9,107 nucleotides of DNA from an uncultured Bacteroidota bacterium (GTDB lineage Bacteria > Bacteroidota > Bacteroidia > Chitinophagales > Chitinophagaceae): contig CAIYVS010000423.1 in assembly GCA_903929655.1 (NCBI GenBank), positions 1 to 9,107 on the forward strand. Direction: 5' to 3'. Numbering within the stretch: position 1 is the first letter of the stretch; each line of letters opens with the position of its first letter. Positions 1 to 5,328 of this stretch are shown piece after piece. A program made the translations under genes and the position numbers. The notes beneath the pieces were generated by a model. That model did no database searches. It was not told the origin of the DNA and was given only the letters and a program-made list of their open reading frames with translations.

Positions 1-360
1 ACCCCATAAAAAAGAATAAAATTACAATTGAACTTTTTTTAATGAAACTTTCCATAATTTTTTTTTTTATTCTTACTCTTTTAAGGCTTTTCAGATTCCA
101 CCACAATAATCTATTGATAATTGCCATACAAAGTTTTAACAAATTAGCCTAACTGTCAATAGCTAAAAATAACCTATTTTCACCTATAATTATAGTATTT
201 TTTCAGCTATTTATGACACAATAAATATAACATATTTAAATTTACATTTTACAATTAAACATCAAAAACATAACATTTATCATTATCGATATATCATTAT
301 TTTAAACCCTATTTCTAACTATATTTATTAAGTCGAAAACCTTACAACCTATTCAAGATC
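1..360. other. AT-rich non-coding leader upstream of the response regulator gene
   Basis: No convincing coding sequence is seen on either strand. The stretch is extremely AT-rich (about 20% G+C in the first 60 bases) and holds an 11-T run at 58-68. The 9-mer TATCATTAT occurs twice (278-286 and 292-300), 14 bases apart, on either side of an ATCGAT palindrome and about 60 bases before the downstream start codon. It could be a regulator binding site, but in DNA this AT-rich it may be chance. I could not find a clear -33/-7 promoter of the Bacteroidota type. Confidence 0.6.
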
Positions 361-1011
361 ATGCAAACACCTAGACCAATTACAATAGCATTCGCAGATG
401 ACCATATTGCAGTTCGCAAAGGTCTTATCGAAATTATACATAAACTTGGAAATTTTAAAGTAATAATGGAAGCAGATAATGGTAAACAATTCTTAGAAAA
501 TTTTATACTCATGGATTCTTCGCCAGATATTTGCCTACTTGACATTAGTATGCCAGAAATGAATGGCTATGATACCCTTAAAGAAATAAAAGGAAGACAT
601 TTCGAACAAAAAGTAATTATTTATACCATGTTCAATGATAGCTACAACATAATTCGTTGCCTTAGGGCTGGCGCAAACGCCTTCTTACCAAAAAACTCTC
701 ACCCAGAGGAAATAGTAAAAGCTTTGTACACTGTTTATGAAAAAGGCAGTTATTACGCTGATCTTATGACCCCCAATCTTTTAAAAACGATACAAAACAA
801 GTATATAGCGCGCGATTTATCTGAAAAAGAAAAACAAGTTTTAAAACTTTGTTGCTCAGACCTTAGCTATGATGAAATTGCAATGGAAATGAAAACAACT
901 TTACATAGCATAAATGGATACAGAGACAAATTATTTGAAAAACTGGGTGTAAATAGCCGTCCCATGCTAGTAGTTTATGCAATAAGCATGGGTATATATG
1001 TATTAAGATGA
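361..1011 (+). CDS. Two-component response regulator, NarL/LuxR family
   Basis: A cytoplasmic DNA-binding response regulator of 216 residues, the usual length for this family. Residues 6-125 form a receiver domain: the acidic pair D13/D14 (FADDH), the likely phospho-acceptor D61 (LLDISMPEMNG), the switch threonine T89 and the conserved lysine K111 (LPK). After a linker, residues about 152-213 form a LuxR-type helix-turn-helix, with LSEKEKQVLKL at its start and the recognition-helix and EKLGVNSR segments after it. All phosphorylation residues are present, so it should be a functional partner of a histidine kinase. No kinase gene lies in the window, so it is an orphan here. The ATG at 361 is chosen because the receiver fold starts six residues later. 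Its codons are clearly more AT-rich than those of the genes downstream. The target genes cannot be read from the sequence. Confidence 0.93.
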   Translation: MQTPRPITIAFADDHIAVRKGLIEIIHKLGNFKVIMEADNGKQFLENFILMDSSPDICLLDISMPEMNGYDTLKEIKGRHFEQKVIIYTMFNDSYNIIRCLRAGANAFLPKNSHPEEIVKALYTVYEKGSYYADLMTPNLLKTIQNKYIARDLSEKEKQVLKLCCSDLSYDEIAMEMKTTLHSINGYRDKLFEKLGVNSRPMLVVYAISMGIYVLR

Positions 1012-1069
1012 TTTTCTTCTAGAGTAATATTAACCATTAACTTTCTATTTCAGAACAAAATATACTGTC

Positions 1070-1197
1070 ATGGATGAAGACGACCAGCTTATAGAAGATG
1101 AAGATCACTGGAACAAAATAATTACCAGCGTATTTTAAATATTGATGATTTTACTTTTGAGAACCTGAAGCAAATGTCGCGCTGGGGAATGGCTTGA
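1070..1197 (+). pseudogene. Possible frameshifted remnant of a small gene
   Basis: An ATG at 1070 opens 22 acidic codons (MDEDDQLIEDEDHWNK, then six more) that stop at 1138. An overlapping frame, open from 1102, reads on through YQRILNIDDFTFENLKQMSR and stops at TGA 1195-1197. This second stretch has ordinary protein-like composition but no start codon that makes sense. Joining the two near 1115-1125 by a one-base shift would give one protein of about 40 residues. I do not recognise the family. It could be the decayed end of a gene interrupted when the HEPN/MNT module arrived, or simply non-coding DNA. Confidence 0.3.
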
Positions 1198-1256
1198 CAA
1201 TTGCGGGGAAATATTGTAATAGCTTCTTATTTTGCGGAGAAATAGGATTTTGCATT

Positions 1257-1679
1257 ATGAAGATAGGTACGGCCTATTTGGAGCGTTGTATTCGTACTTT
1301 AGATAAGGCGCTGGGTTTGCTGAAACAGACCGATCCGGAAAATATTGATTATGATATGTATCGCTCTTCATGTATCAAGGAGTTTGAGATCATTTTGGAG
1401 CAGGGTGGAAAATTGCTGCGCAAGGCTTTGAAGCCTTTTTTTCACTCGTCAAAGGAGGTTGATAAGCTGATCTTTAAGGATGTGTTCCGTAATGGAGTGT
1501 TGCGGAATATTATCAGTGTGGAGGAGTGCGAAAGGTGGCTGGAGTACAGGGATAACCGAAACAGTACTGCTCATGATTACGGGGTACATTTTGCTGAGGA
1601 AACTTTGGCTTTACTGCCGCAGTTTATGGCTGATGCATGGAGCCTGGCGGCAGCAATACAAAAACTAAATGAGGATTGA
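1257..1679 (+). CDS. HEPN-domain protein, HI0074/HepT-like (nucleotidyltransferase partner; likely RNase toxin)
   Basis: A 140-residue all-helical protein of the HI0074-like nucleotidyltransferase substrate-binding family (HEPN superfamily). The diagnostic motif RX4HXY is complete: R101, H106 and Y108 in RNSTAHDY. In characterised HepT toxins the R and H form the RNase site, and the tyrosine is the residue AMPylated by the partner MntA. Other family features are the N-terminal helix with YLERCIRTLDKAL and the EFEIILEQGGKLLRKAL helix. The open frame extends up to a TTG at 1194, but homology begins after the ATG at 1257, which has AGGA nine bases upstream, so that start is used. The downstream nucleotidyltransferase gene overlaps its end, implying co-translation. 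Inferred role: the toxin, or target, of a type VII toxin-antitoxin pair. Older annotation would call it a nucleotidyltransferase substrate-binding protein. Confidence 0.88.
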   Translation: MKIGTAYLERCIRTLDKALGLLKQTDPENIDYDMYRSSCIKEFEIILEQGGKLLRKALKPFFHSSKEVDKLIFKDVFRNGVLRNIISVEECERWLEYRDNRNSTAHDYGVHFAEETLALLPQFMADAWSLAAAIQKLNED

Positions 1680-2007
1680 GATGCTAATAAGGGAAAAGGA
1701 TAAACAAACTTTGCTGGGCATTTTTGCTGCCGTGAGGATACCCATTGAGGTGTGGGCATATGGCAGCAGGGTGAACGGCACTGCGCATGAGGGGAGCGAC
1801 CTGGACCTTGTGATACGGGGGCAAGATCTTGGCCCTGTGCCGATGGAGGTGTTTAGTGATTTGTATGAAAAGATCAGGGAGAGTAATATTCCGATCTTGG
1901 TGGAATTAAGAGATTGGGCTTATTTGCCTGAAAGTTTTCATGCGAATATTCAGCAGCATTATGAGTTGTTTTTTGATAACCGGAATTTTATGCTGAAAGG
2001 GGTTTGA
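1669..2007 (+). CDS. Minimal nucleotidyltransferase (MNT), MntA/HI0073-like antitoxin
   Basis: A 112-residue protein of the DNA polymerase beta-like minimal nucleotidyltransferase fold. The catalytic signature is plain: G32-S33 of AYGSRVNGTAHEGSDLDL, followed by D44 and D46, which bind metal and NTP. The third carboxylate, normally Asp in the strand written VDVVDW in relatives, appears here as Glu (E79 in ILVELRDW). In HepT/MntA systems this enzyme transfers AMP to the tyrosine of the HEPN partner and neutralises it. The gene overlaps the HEPN gene by 11 bases, with toxin first and antitoxin second. An alternative start at 1681 lies six bases after a GAGG and would give 108 residues; either start keeps every motif. 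Third-acid swaps also occur in active polymerase-beta-like enzymes, so I infer it is probably still catalytic. Confidence 0.88.
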   Translation: MRIEMLIREKDKQTLLGIFAAVRIPIEVWAYGSRVNGTAHEGSDLDLVIRGQDLGPVPMEVFSDLYEKIRESNIPILVELRDWAYLPESFHANIQQHYELFFDNRNFMLKGV

Positions 2008-2050
2008 AAGGTTGATATGCTGAAGCCACCTTCACGAAATAGTTACGGCC

Positions 2051-2147
2051 GATGAAAAGGGGCCAGATGTTGATAGAAAACAGGGATATTCTTCTCCCAG
2101 CCTGCCCCGTTCCTCCTTCGTTGAATCTACAGCGGATGAAAAGGGGC
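2051..2147 (+). repeat. Short direct repeat pair GATGAAAAGGGGC
   Basis: Two exact 13-base copies lie at 2051-2063 and 2135-2147. The bases 3' of each copy are loosely similar. They lie between the MNT gene and the REP-like hairpins. Function unknown; possibly a relic of a duplicated mobile sequence. Confidence 0.4.
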
Positions 2148-2164
2148 TGAACATTGTTTATATA

Positions 2165-2186
2165 GGGTAAGGGCAAGCCTTAACCC
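2165..2186 (-). repeat. Diverged REP-like hairpin (R1)
   Basis: GGGTAAGG at 2165-2172 can pair with CCTTAACCC at 2178-2186 (one bulged A), leaving loop GCAAG. Bases 2165-2179 match 13 of 15 bases of the better conserved hairpin at 2201. Read as a decayed member of the same element family. Confidence 0.45.
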
Positions 2187-2200
2187 AAGGAGGTGCGAGT

Positions 2201-2225
2201 GGGCAGGGGCAAGCCCGGCCCCAAC
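2201..2225 (-). repeat. REP-like element upstream of RAYT (R2)
   Basis: Read on the minus strand it begins GTTGGGGCCGGGCTTG and ends CCCCTGCCC. It matches the copy at 2890-2914 in 24 of 25 bases; the single change turns the GTAG head into GTTG. The core folds as GGGGC / 7-nt loop / GCCCC (2206-2210 with 2218-2222). It lies 22 bases before the transposase start codon. REPs recognised by RAYTs in other bacteria are hairpins preceded by GTAG or GGAG, which fits. Confidence 0.65.
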
Positions 2226-2246
2226 GAGCAATCAGATTGAAAAGAA

Positions 2247-3152
2247 ATGAATAGCAAATCCAAATATAATCCGCAGATTCATCACCGAAGATCAATACGC
2301 TTGAAGGGATATGATTATTCGCAGGCGGGTGCGTATTTTATTACCATATGCTGCCAGGACAGGTTGCGCAGATTTGGGAATATTGTGGATGGTGAAATGA
2401 TATTGAATGAATTTGGGCAAATAGCATTTGATGAATGGGTGAAATTGCCGGAACGGTTTGCCAATATGGAATTAGACGTATTTGTGGTGATGCCGAATCA
2501 TTTTCATGGGATCGTGGTATTAAATAATGTAGGGGTGGGGACAATAAGGGCAGGGGTAAACCCTGCCCCGACCATCGGGAGTAACGACACGACGGAAAAT
2601 AATGTAGGGGTGGGGCTTGCCCCCGCCCAAAATGACAATGCAGAGGGCAATGTTGAGGCGGGTGTGAACCAAAATAATGATACAAACAAAATTAGGACTG
2701 GTGTATCAGGGGCGGGCGTAAGGGAGGCAGGGGCAAGGGAGACGGACGTAAGGGAGGCAGGGGCAAGCGCGGCAGGCGTAAGGGGGACAGGCGTAAGGGG
2801 GACAGGGGCAAGCCCGGCGGACGTAAGGGGGGCAGGCGTAAGGGAGGCAGGGGCAAGCCCGGCGGACGTGAGGGGGGCAGGCGTAAGGGGGGCAGGGGCA
2901 AGCCCGGCCCCTACGGGAAATGATGGTATGACAGGAACAATTGGAGATATTGTTGGCGCATACAAATCGTTGGTGGCAAATGCCTGCCTGGATATTTACA
3001 AATCAAGAAATGAAACAATGGGCAAATTGTGGCAACGCAATTATTATGAACATATCATTCGCAATGAAAAATCTTTTCTAAGCATTTCAGAATATATCAT
3101 CAACAATCCGGGAAATTGGGAAAATGATACATTTTATTCAGGATTGCAATGA
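2247..3152 (+). CDS. REP-associated tyrosine transposase (RAYT, Y1/IS200-like) with a large repetitive in-frame insert
   Basis: A 301-residue HUH single-strand DNA transposase of the REP-associated (TnpA_REP) type. The N-terminal half is canonical: RRSIRLKGYDYSQAGAYFIT, then the metal-binding HUH motif H85-F86-H87 in VMPNHFHGIV. The C-terminal half has the catalytic tyrosine, Y266 or Y267 in WQRNYYEHIIRNE, and the conserved YIINNPGNW. The catalytic set is thus complete. Between residues about 94 and 231 lies a Gly/Ala/Val/Arg-rich low-complexity insert: a 25-residue near-duplication starting NNVGVG (93 and 118), then 14 pentapeptide modules (152-221). Without the insert the protein would be about 165 residues, near the usual RAYT size. 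The insert DNA contains copies of the REP-like hairpin also found upstream, so the gene seems to carry its own substrate. No second transposase gene or clear insertion-sequence ends are seen. Whether the protein folds and is active with this loop is unknown. Confidence 0.9.
   Translation: MNSKSKYNPQIHHRRSIRLKGYDYSQAGAYFITICCQDRLRRFGNIVDGEMILNEFGQIAFDEWVKLPERFANMELDVFVVMPNHFHGIVVLNNVGVGTIRAGVNPAPTIGSNDTTENNVGVGLAPAQNDNAEGNVEAGVNQNNDTNKIRTGVSGAGVREAGARETDVREAGASAAGVRGTGVRGTGASPADVRGAGVREAGASPADVRGAGVRGAGASPAPTGNDGMTGTIGDIVGAYKSLVANACLDIYKSRNETMGKLWQRNYYEHIIRNEKSFLSISEYIINNPGNWENDTFYSGLQ
2523..2615 (+). repeat. 75-bp-period repeat starting AATAATGTAGGGGTGGGG inside RAYT
   Basis: The same 18 bases occur at 2523-2540 and 2598-2615, exactly 75 bases (25 codons) apart. 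Both copies encode NNVGVG and both contain a GTAG head. The second copy runs into a full REP-like hairpin; the first runs into different sequence and then an inverted copy. This looks like two rounds of insertion or duplication in frame. Confidence 0.7.
2548..2572 (-). repeat. REP-like hairpin inside RAYT (R3)
   Basis: GGGCAGGG (2548-2555) pairs perfectly with CCCTGCCC (2561-2568) around the loop GTAAA. Read on the minus strand, it matches the 2890-2914 copy in 21 of 25 bases, with head GTCG in place of GTAG. It encodes residues RAGVNPAP of the insert. Confidence 0.65.
2604..2628 (+). repeat. REP-like hairpin inside RAYT (R4), GTAG-headed
   Basis: Plus-strand orientation with an intact GTAG head at 2604-2607, then a GGGG-CTTG-CCCC core. 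It matches the minus-strand copy at 2890-2914 in 22 of 25 bases. It encodes VGVGLAPA in the insert. Confidence 0.65.
2700..2909 (+). repeat. 14-unit tandem array of 15-bp modules encoding pentapeptides in RAYT
   Basis: Fourteen contiguous 15-base modules fill 210 bases with no indels. In order they encode GVSGA, GVREA, GARET, DVREA, GASAA, GVRGT, GVRGT, GASPA, DVRGA, GVREA, GASPA, DVRGA, GVRGA, GASPA. Two module types recur: GGCGTAAGGGRGGCA (GVRxA) and GGGGCAAGCCCGGCG (GASPA). The second type is half of the REP-like hairpin. GASxA modules fall at 2760, 2805, 2850 and 2895, giving a 45-base higher-order period. Module length is a multiple of three, so copy-number changes keep the transposase frame. 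Confidence 0.9.
2890..2914 (-). repeat. REP-like element closing the array in RAYT (R5), GTAG-headed
   Basis: Minus-strand copy with an intact GTAG head (CTAC at 2911-2914 on the plus strand) and the GGGGC / GCCCC stem. Its 22 bases 2890-2911 are identical to 2201-2222 upstream of the gene. It overlaps the last pentapeptide module, tying the array to the hairpin family. Confidence 0.7.
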
Positions 3153-3256
3153 AGGCATAATAGAACCCGGAACCTTGAAGCGAGCGTGGCAAGGATGCTT
3201 AATAAGAGGTGTAAAGCCGGGACCAAAAAGAATATTTAATTTTTCCCTGTTGGTGT

Positions 3257-3283
3257 GAGATCGTTTTGTTTCGTTCCTCGCAA
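3257..3283 (-). repeat. Remnant of a dispersed intergenic repeat (TTGCGAGGAACGAAAC type)
   Basis: Read on the minus strand, this reads TTGCGAGGAACGAAACAAAA and then CGATCTC. It closely resembles the TTGCGAGGAACGAAGCAATC type of repeat that I know as common in intergenic DNA of many bacterial genomes. The adjoining bases 3284-3300 look like a second partial CAATGA end. It lies between the convergent RAYT and acyl-CoA ligase genes. Identification rests on memory of the motif, not on a search. Confidence 0.45.
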
Positions 3284-3306
3284 GTCCTGGCAATGAACTG
3301 AGTAAA

Positions 3307-5103
3307 TTAAGTAATTGAGCTACTATCGGCATACATAGCGTCTATCTGCTTAGCATATTTCTGCAGGATCACTTTTCTTTTCAGTTTTAATGTGGGTGTG
3401 ATCTCTCCGCTATCAATGGTCCACTCGTTGGGGAGCAGGGTAAATTTCTTGACTTGCTCGGGGTGGCTGAAAAGTGTATTGTATTTGTCTATAACACTCT
3501 GTATATGTTGCAGCACCTGGGGCAGTTTCAGCAATTCGCTTGTGGATGCAGGTATTTTTACATGCGGGTGTTCGTCCTTGAGGTGGCGATGCAGGTGAGG
3601 GATGCTGGGCACTATCAATGCACTTACAAATTTCCTGCCATCTCCTATCACTATCATCTGCTCGATGAAAGCGCTTTCTTTCATTTTATTTTCTATTACC
3701 TGGGGGGCAACATATTTGCCGCCGGAGGTTTTAAAAATTTCCTTTTTACGGTCTGTAATTTTCAAAAAACGCTGGTCCACCCATGTGCCTATGTCGCCGG
3801 TATGAAACCAGCCATCTTTCATCACTTCTTCGGTTTGTGCAGGCCGTTTGTAATAGCCCATCATGATGTTATTGCCTTTGCAGAGTATTTCTCCATCATC
3901 GGCAATTTTTACCTGCACATGGTCTATAAGCGGGCCAACAGAGCCTACCCTACGGTCTTCTTTTTCAAAACGGTTGACTGATATTACGGGCGAGGTTTCT
4001 GTTAAACCATAGCCTTCCATTATAATAATATTGGCTGCGGTAAATATCCTGATGAGGCGCTCCTGGCAGGCAGCAGAACCGACCACTATTGCCTTTACAT
4101 TGCCACCGAGGGCTTCCCGCCATTTACTAAAAATGAGTTTATTTGCCAGGCTAAGTTGCGCGCGATAAAAAATGCTGCCGGGATCTACATTGTCGAACTT
4201 TCTGCCAATACCGAGTGCCCAGAAGAATAAGAGTCTTTTTATTCCTTTCAATTCCAGACCTGCACCTACTATGCGCTCATATACTTTTTCCAGCAGGCGC
4301 GGCACTGTTGTGAACACCATGGGTTTTACTTCCTTCAGGTTTTGGCCTATGGTATCCATACTTTCTGCATAATAAATAGACACGCCGGCATTGATATAGA
4401 TATAGCTTACTGTACGTTCAAAAATATGGTTCAGTGGCAGAAAACTCAATGCGCGTTCGCATTTGTGCGCAAAGGTAAAGGCAGGCATAGAGTCCAAAAT
4501 ATTGCTCACAATATTATGATGGCTGAGCATGACGCCTTTAGGATCGCCTGTTGTGCCGGAAGTATAAATGATGGTTGCCAATGTCCCGGACCTGATCTGT
4601 GAGGCCACACTGATATCGGCAATAAGCGCTCCTTTATCAATCAGCTCTTTCCAGTTATTTACACCTGCTATTTTCTCAAAAGAATAAACATATTTTAAAG
4701 TGGGTACCTGGGCGGCAATTTCCTTAAAGCGCTCATACAGATCGGCATTTGCAAGGAATAATATCCTTACTCCGGTATCGTTTAGTATAAAAGCCAGCTC
4801 TGCGACACTTATTGTTGGGTAAATGGGTGTGAGAACGGCACCTGTTAACTGCACTGCCAGATCGGTCATGATCCATTCCGGCCTGTTTGGAGAGATGATA
4901 GCTATTTTTTCCTGTTGTTCGGGTTCTAAAACCTGGTTGGCAATACCCAGGTCTGCTATTCCGGCAGCCAATTGCCGGGCAGTTGTCCAGACATCCTTGT
5001 TAGAATAGGTTTTCCAGTTGCCATTTTCTTTTGCCCCCAGCATGATGGCATCTGGTTCGTCCTTAAAGCGCTTTTCAACAATATCAAAAATCCTTTCTAT
5101 CAA
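3307..5103 (-). CDS. Long-chain acyl-CoA synthetase (AMP-forming, FadD15-like)
   Basis: A 598-residue adenylate-forming enzyme, the usual length for the bacterial long-chain fatty acid CoA ligases related to FadD15. It activates fatty acids with ATP to acyl-AMP and then to acyl-CoA for beta-oxidation or lipid synthesis, in the cytoplasm or at the inner membrane face. The signature motifs appear in order: ATP loop A3 YTSGTTGDPKGVMLSHHN (180-197), A5 GYGLTET (364-370), A7 GWFHTGDIG (431-439, with D437), and A8 DRKKEIFKTSGGKYVAP (451-467). The C-terminal catalytic lysine is probably K573 in TPTLKLKR. FLPLNHIFERT (221-231) is also typical. The ATG at 5103 opens directly on the conserved start of the fold. 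It is transcribed away from the ABC operon, from a shared 200-base intergenic region. Nothing suggests truncation. Chain-length preference cannot be read from sequence. Confidence 0.95.
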   Translation of the reverse strand: MIERIFDIVEKRFKDEPDAIMLGAKENGNWKTYSNKDVWTTARQLAAGIADLGIANQVLEPEQQEKIAIISPNRPEWIMTDLAVQLTGAVLTPIYPTISVAELAFILNDTGVRILFLANADLYERFKEIAAQVPTLKYVYSFEKIAGVNNWKELIDKGALIADISVASQIRSGTLATIIYTSGTTGDPKGVMLSHHNIVSNILDSMPAFTFAHKCERALSFLPLNHIFERTVSYIYINAGVSIYYAESMDTIGQNLKEVKPMVFTTVPRLLEKVYERIVGAGLELKGIKRLLFFWALGIGRKFDNVDPGSIFYRAQLSLANKLIFSKWREALGGNVKAIVVGSAACQERLIRIFTAANIIIMEGYGLTETSPVISVNRFEKEDRRVGSVGPLIDHVQVKIADDGEILCKGNNIMMGYYKRPAQTEEVMKDGWFHTGDIGTWVDQRFLKITDRKKEIFKTSGGKYVAPQVIENKMKESAFIEQMIVIGDGRKFVSALIVPSIPHLHRHLKDEHPHVKIPASTSELLKLPQVLQHIQSVIDKYNTLFSHPEQVKKFTLLPNEWTIDSGEITPTLKLKRKVILQKYAKQIDAMYADSSSIT

Positions 5104-5120
5104 TGTAATACCGGATAAGA

Positions 5121-5233
5121 CCTTAAATTTAATAAAAAAACCTTTTATTATTCTCTATTGCTTTTAAAAGAGAAATACCCCTTAAATTCCATATTTCAGC
5201 TCCTTTCCGGGCATGTTTACCTGAAATTTAAGG
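5121..5233. promoter_or_regulatory. Three copies of CCTTAAATT(T) in a divergent intergenic region
   Basis: CCTTAAATT occurs at 5121-5129 and 5180-5188 in direct orientation, and inverted at 5225-5233. The outer two extend to CCTTAAATTT and form a perfect 10-base inverted pair. A perfect palindrome CTTTTAAAAG lies at 5161-5170. Placement between two divergent genes suggests an operator, but the AT-rich setting makes chance possible. Confidence 0.3.
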
Positions 5234-5254
5234 TTTTATATCTTATTATGGCAT

Positions 5255-5262
5255 TACTTTTG
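5255..5262 (+). promoter_or_regulatory. Candidate Bacteroidota -7 box (TACTTTTG) for the ABC operon
   Basis: TACTTTTG matches the Bacteroidota consensus TAnnTTTG exactly and sits about 65 bases before the ATPase start at 5329. No good TTTG -33 element is seen at the expected distance, so support is partial. Confidence 0.35.
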
Positions 5263-5328
5263 AAGGAGAATTAAATGTTTTAGTTTGGCAATGTGTGATT
5301 TGGATGTTTATTGAATTTTGCTTTTTAT

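Larger units (their letters stand above)
2008..2246. other. Intergenic region upstream of RAYT with hairpin repeats
   Basis: No gene is supported here. The left half carries a 13-base direct repeat (GATGAAAAGGGGC) at 2051-2063 and 2135-2147, 84 bases apart; the bases 3' of each copy are also loosely similar, differing largely by transitions. The right half carries two GC-rich hairpin elements (listed separately) related to those inside the following transposase gene. The open frame on the minus strand over 1988-2176 looks accidental. Confidence 0.55.

Noticed and set aside
12..74. Inverted repeat AAGAATAAAA / TTTTATTCTT in the leader
   Set aside because: Ten bases of pure low-complexity A/T with a 43-base gap; expected by chance in DNA of about 20% G+C.
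1194..1256. N-terminal extension of the HEPN protein from TTG 1194
   Set aside because: The extra 21 residues are Cys/Phe-rich and unlike the family, and homology starts right after the ATG at 1257.
1988..2176. 62-codon open frame on the minus strand before RAYT
   Set aside because: No family resemblance. Its internal similarity (PLFIR and PLFIG) simply reflects the 13-base direct repeat in the DNA.
2700..2909. Possible CRISPR array
   Set aside because: The repeats are only 15 bp, contiguous and without spacers, and they are read in frame within a transposase.
2504..2965. Long Pro/Ala/Leu-rich open frame on the minus strand across the repeat array
   Set aside because: It exists because 15-bp modules lack stops in this antisense frame. 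It has no protein-like sequence outside the repeats and lies opposite a well-supported transposase gene.
3219..3247. Terminator between RAYT and the acyl-CoA ligase gene (GGG..AAAAA / TTTTTCCC)
   Set aside because: The stem needs a three-base bulge and is mostly A-T pairs, with no T-run beyond it on either strand.
3454..3981. 175-codon plus-strand open frame opposite the acyl-CoA ligase
   Set aside because: A shadow of the strongly supported minus-strand gene, with no recognisable motifs.
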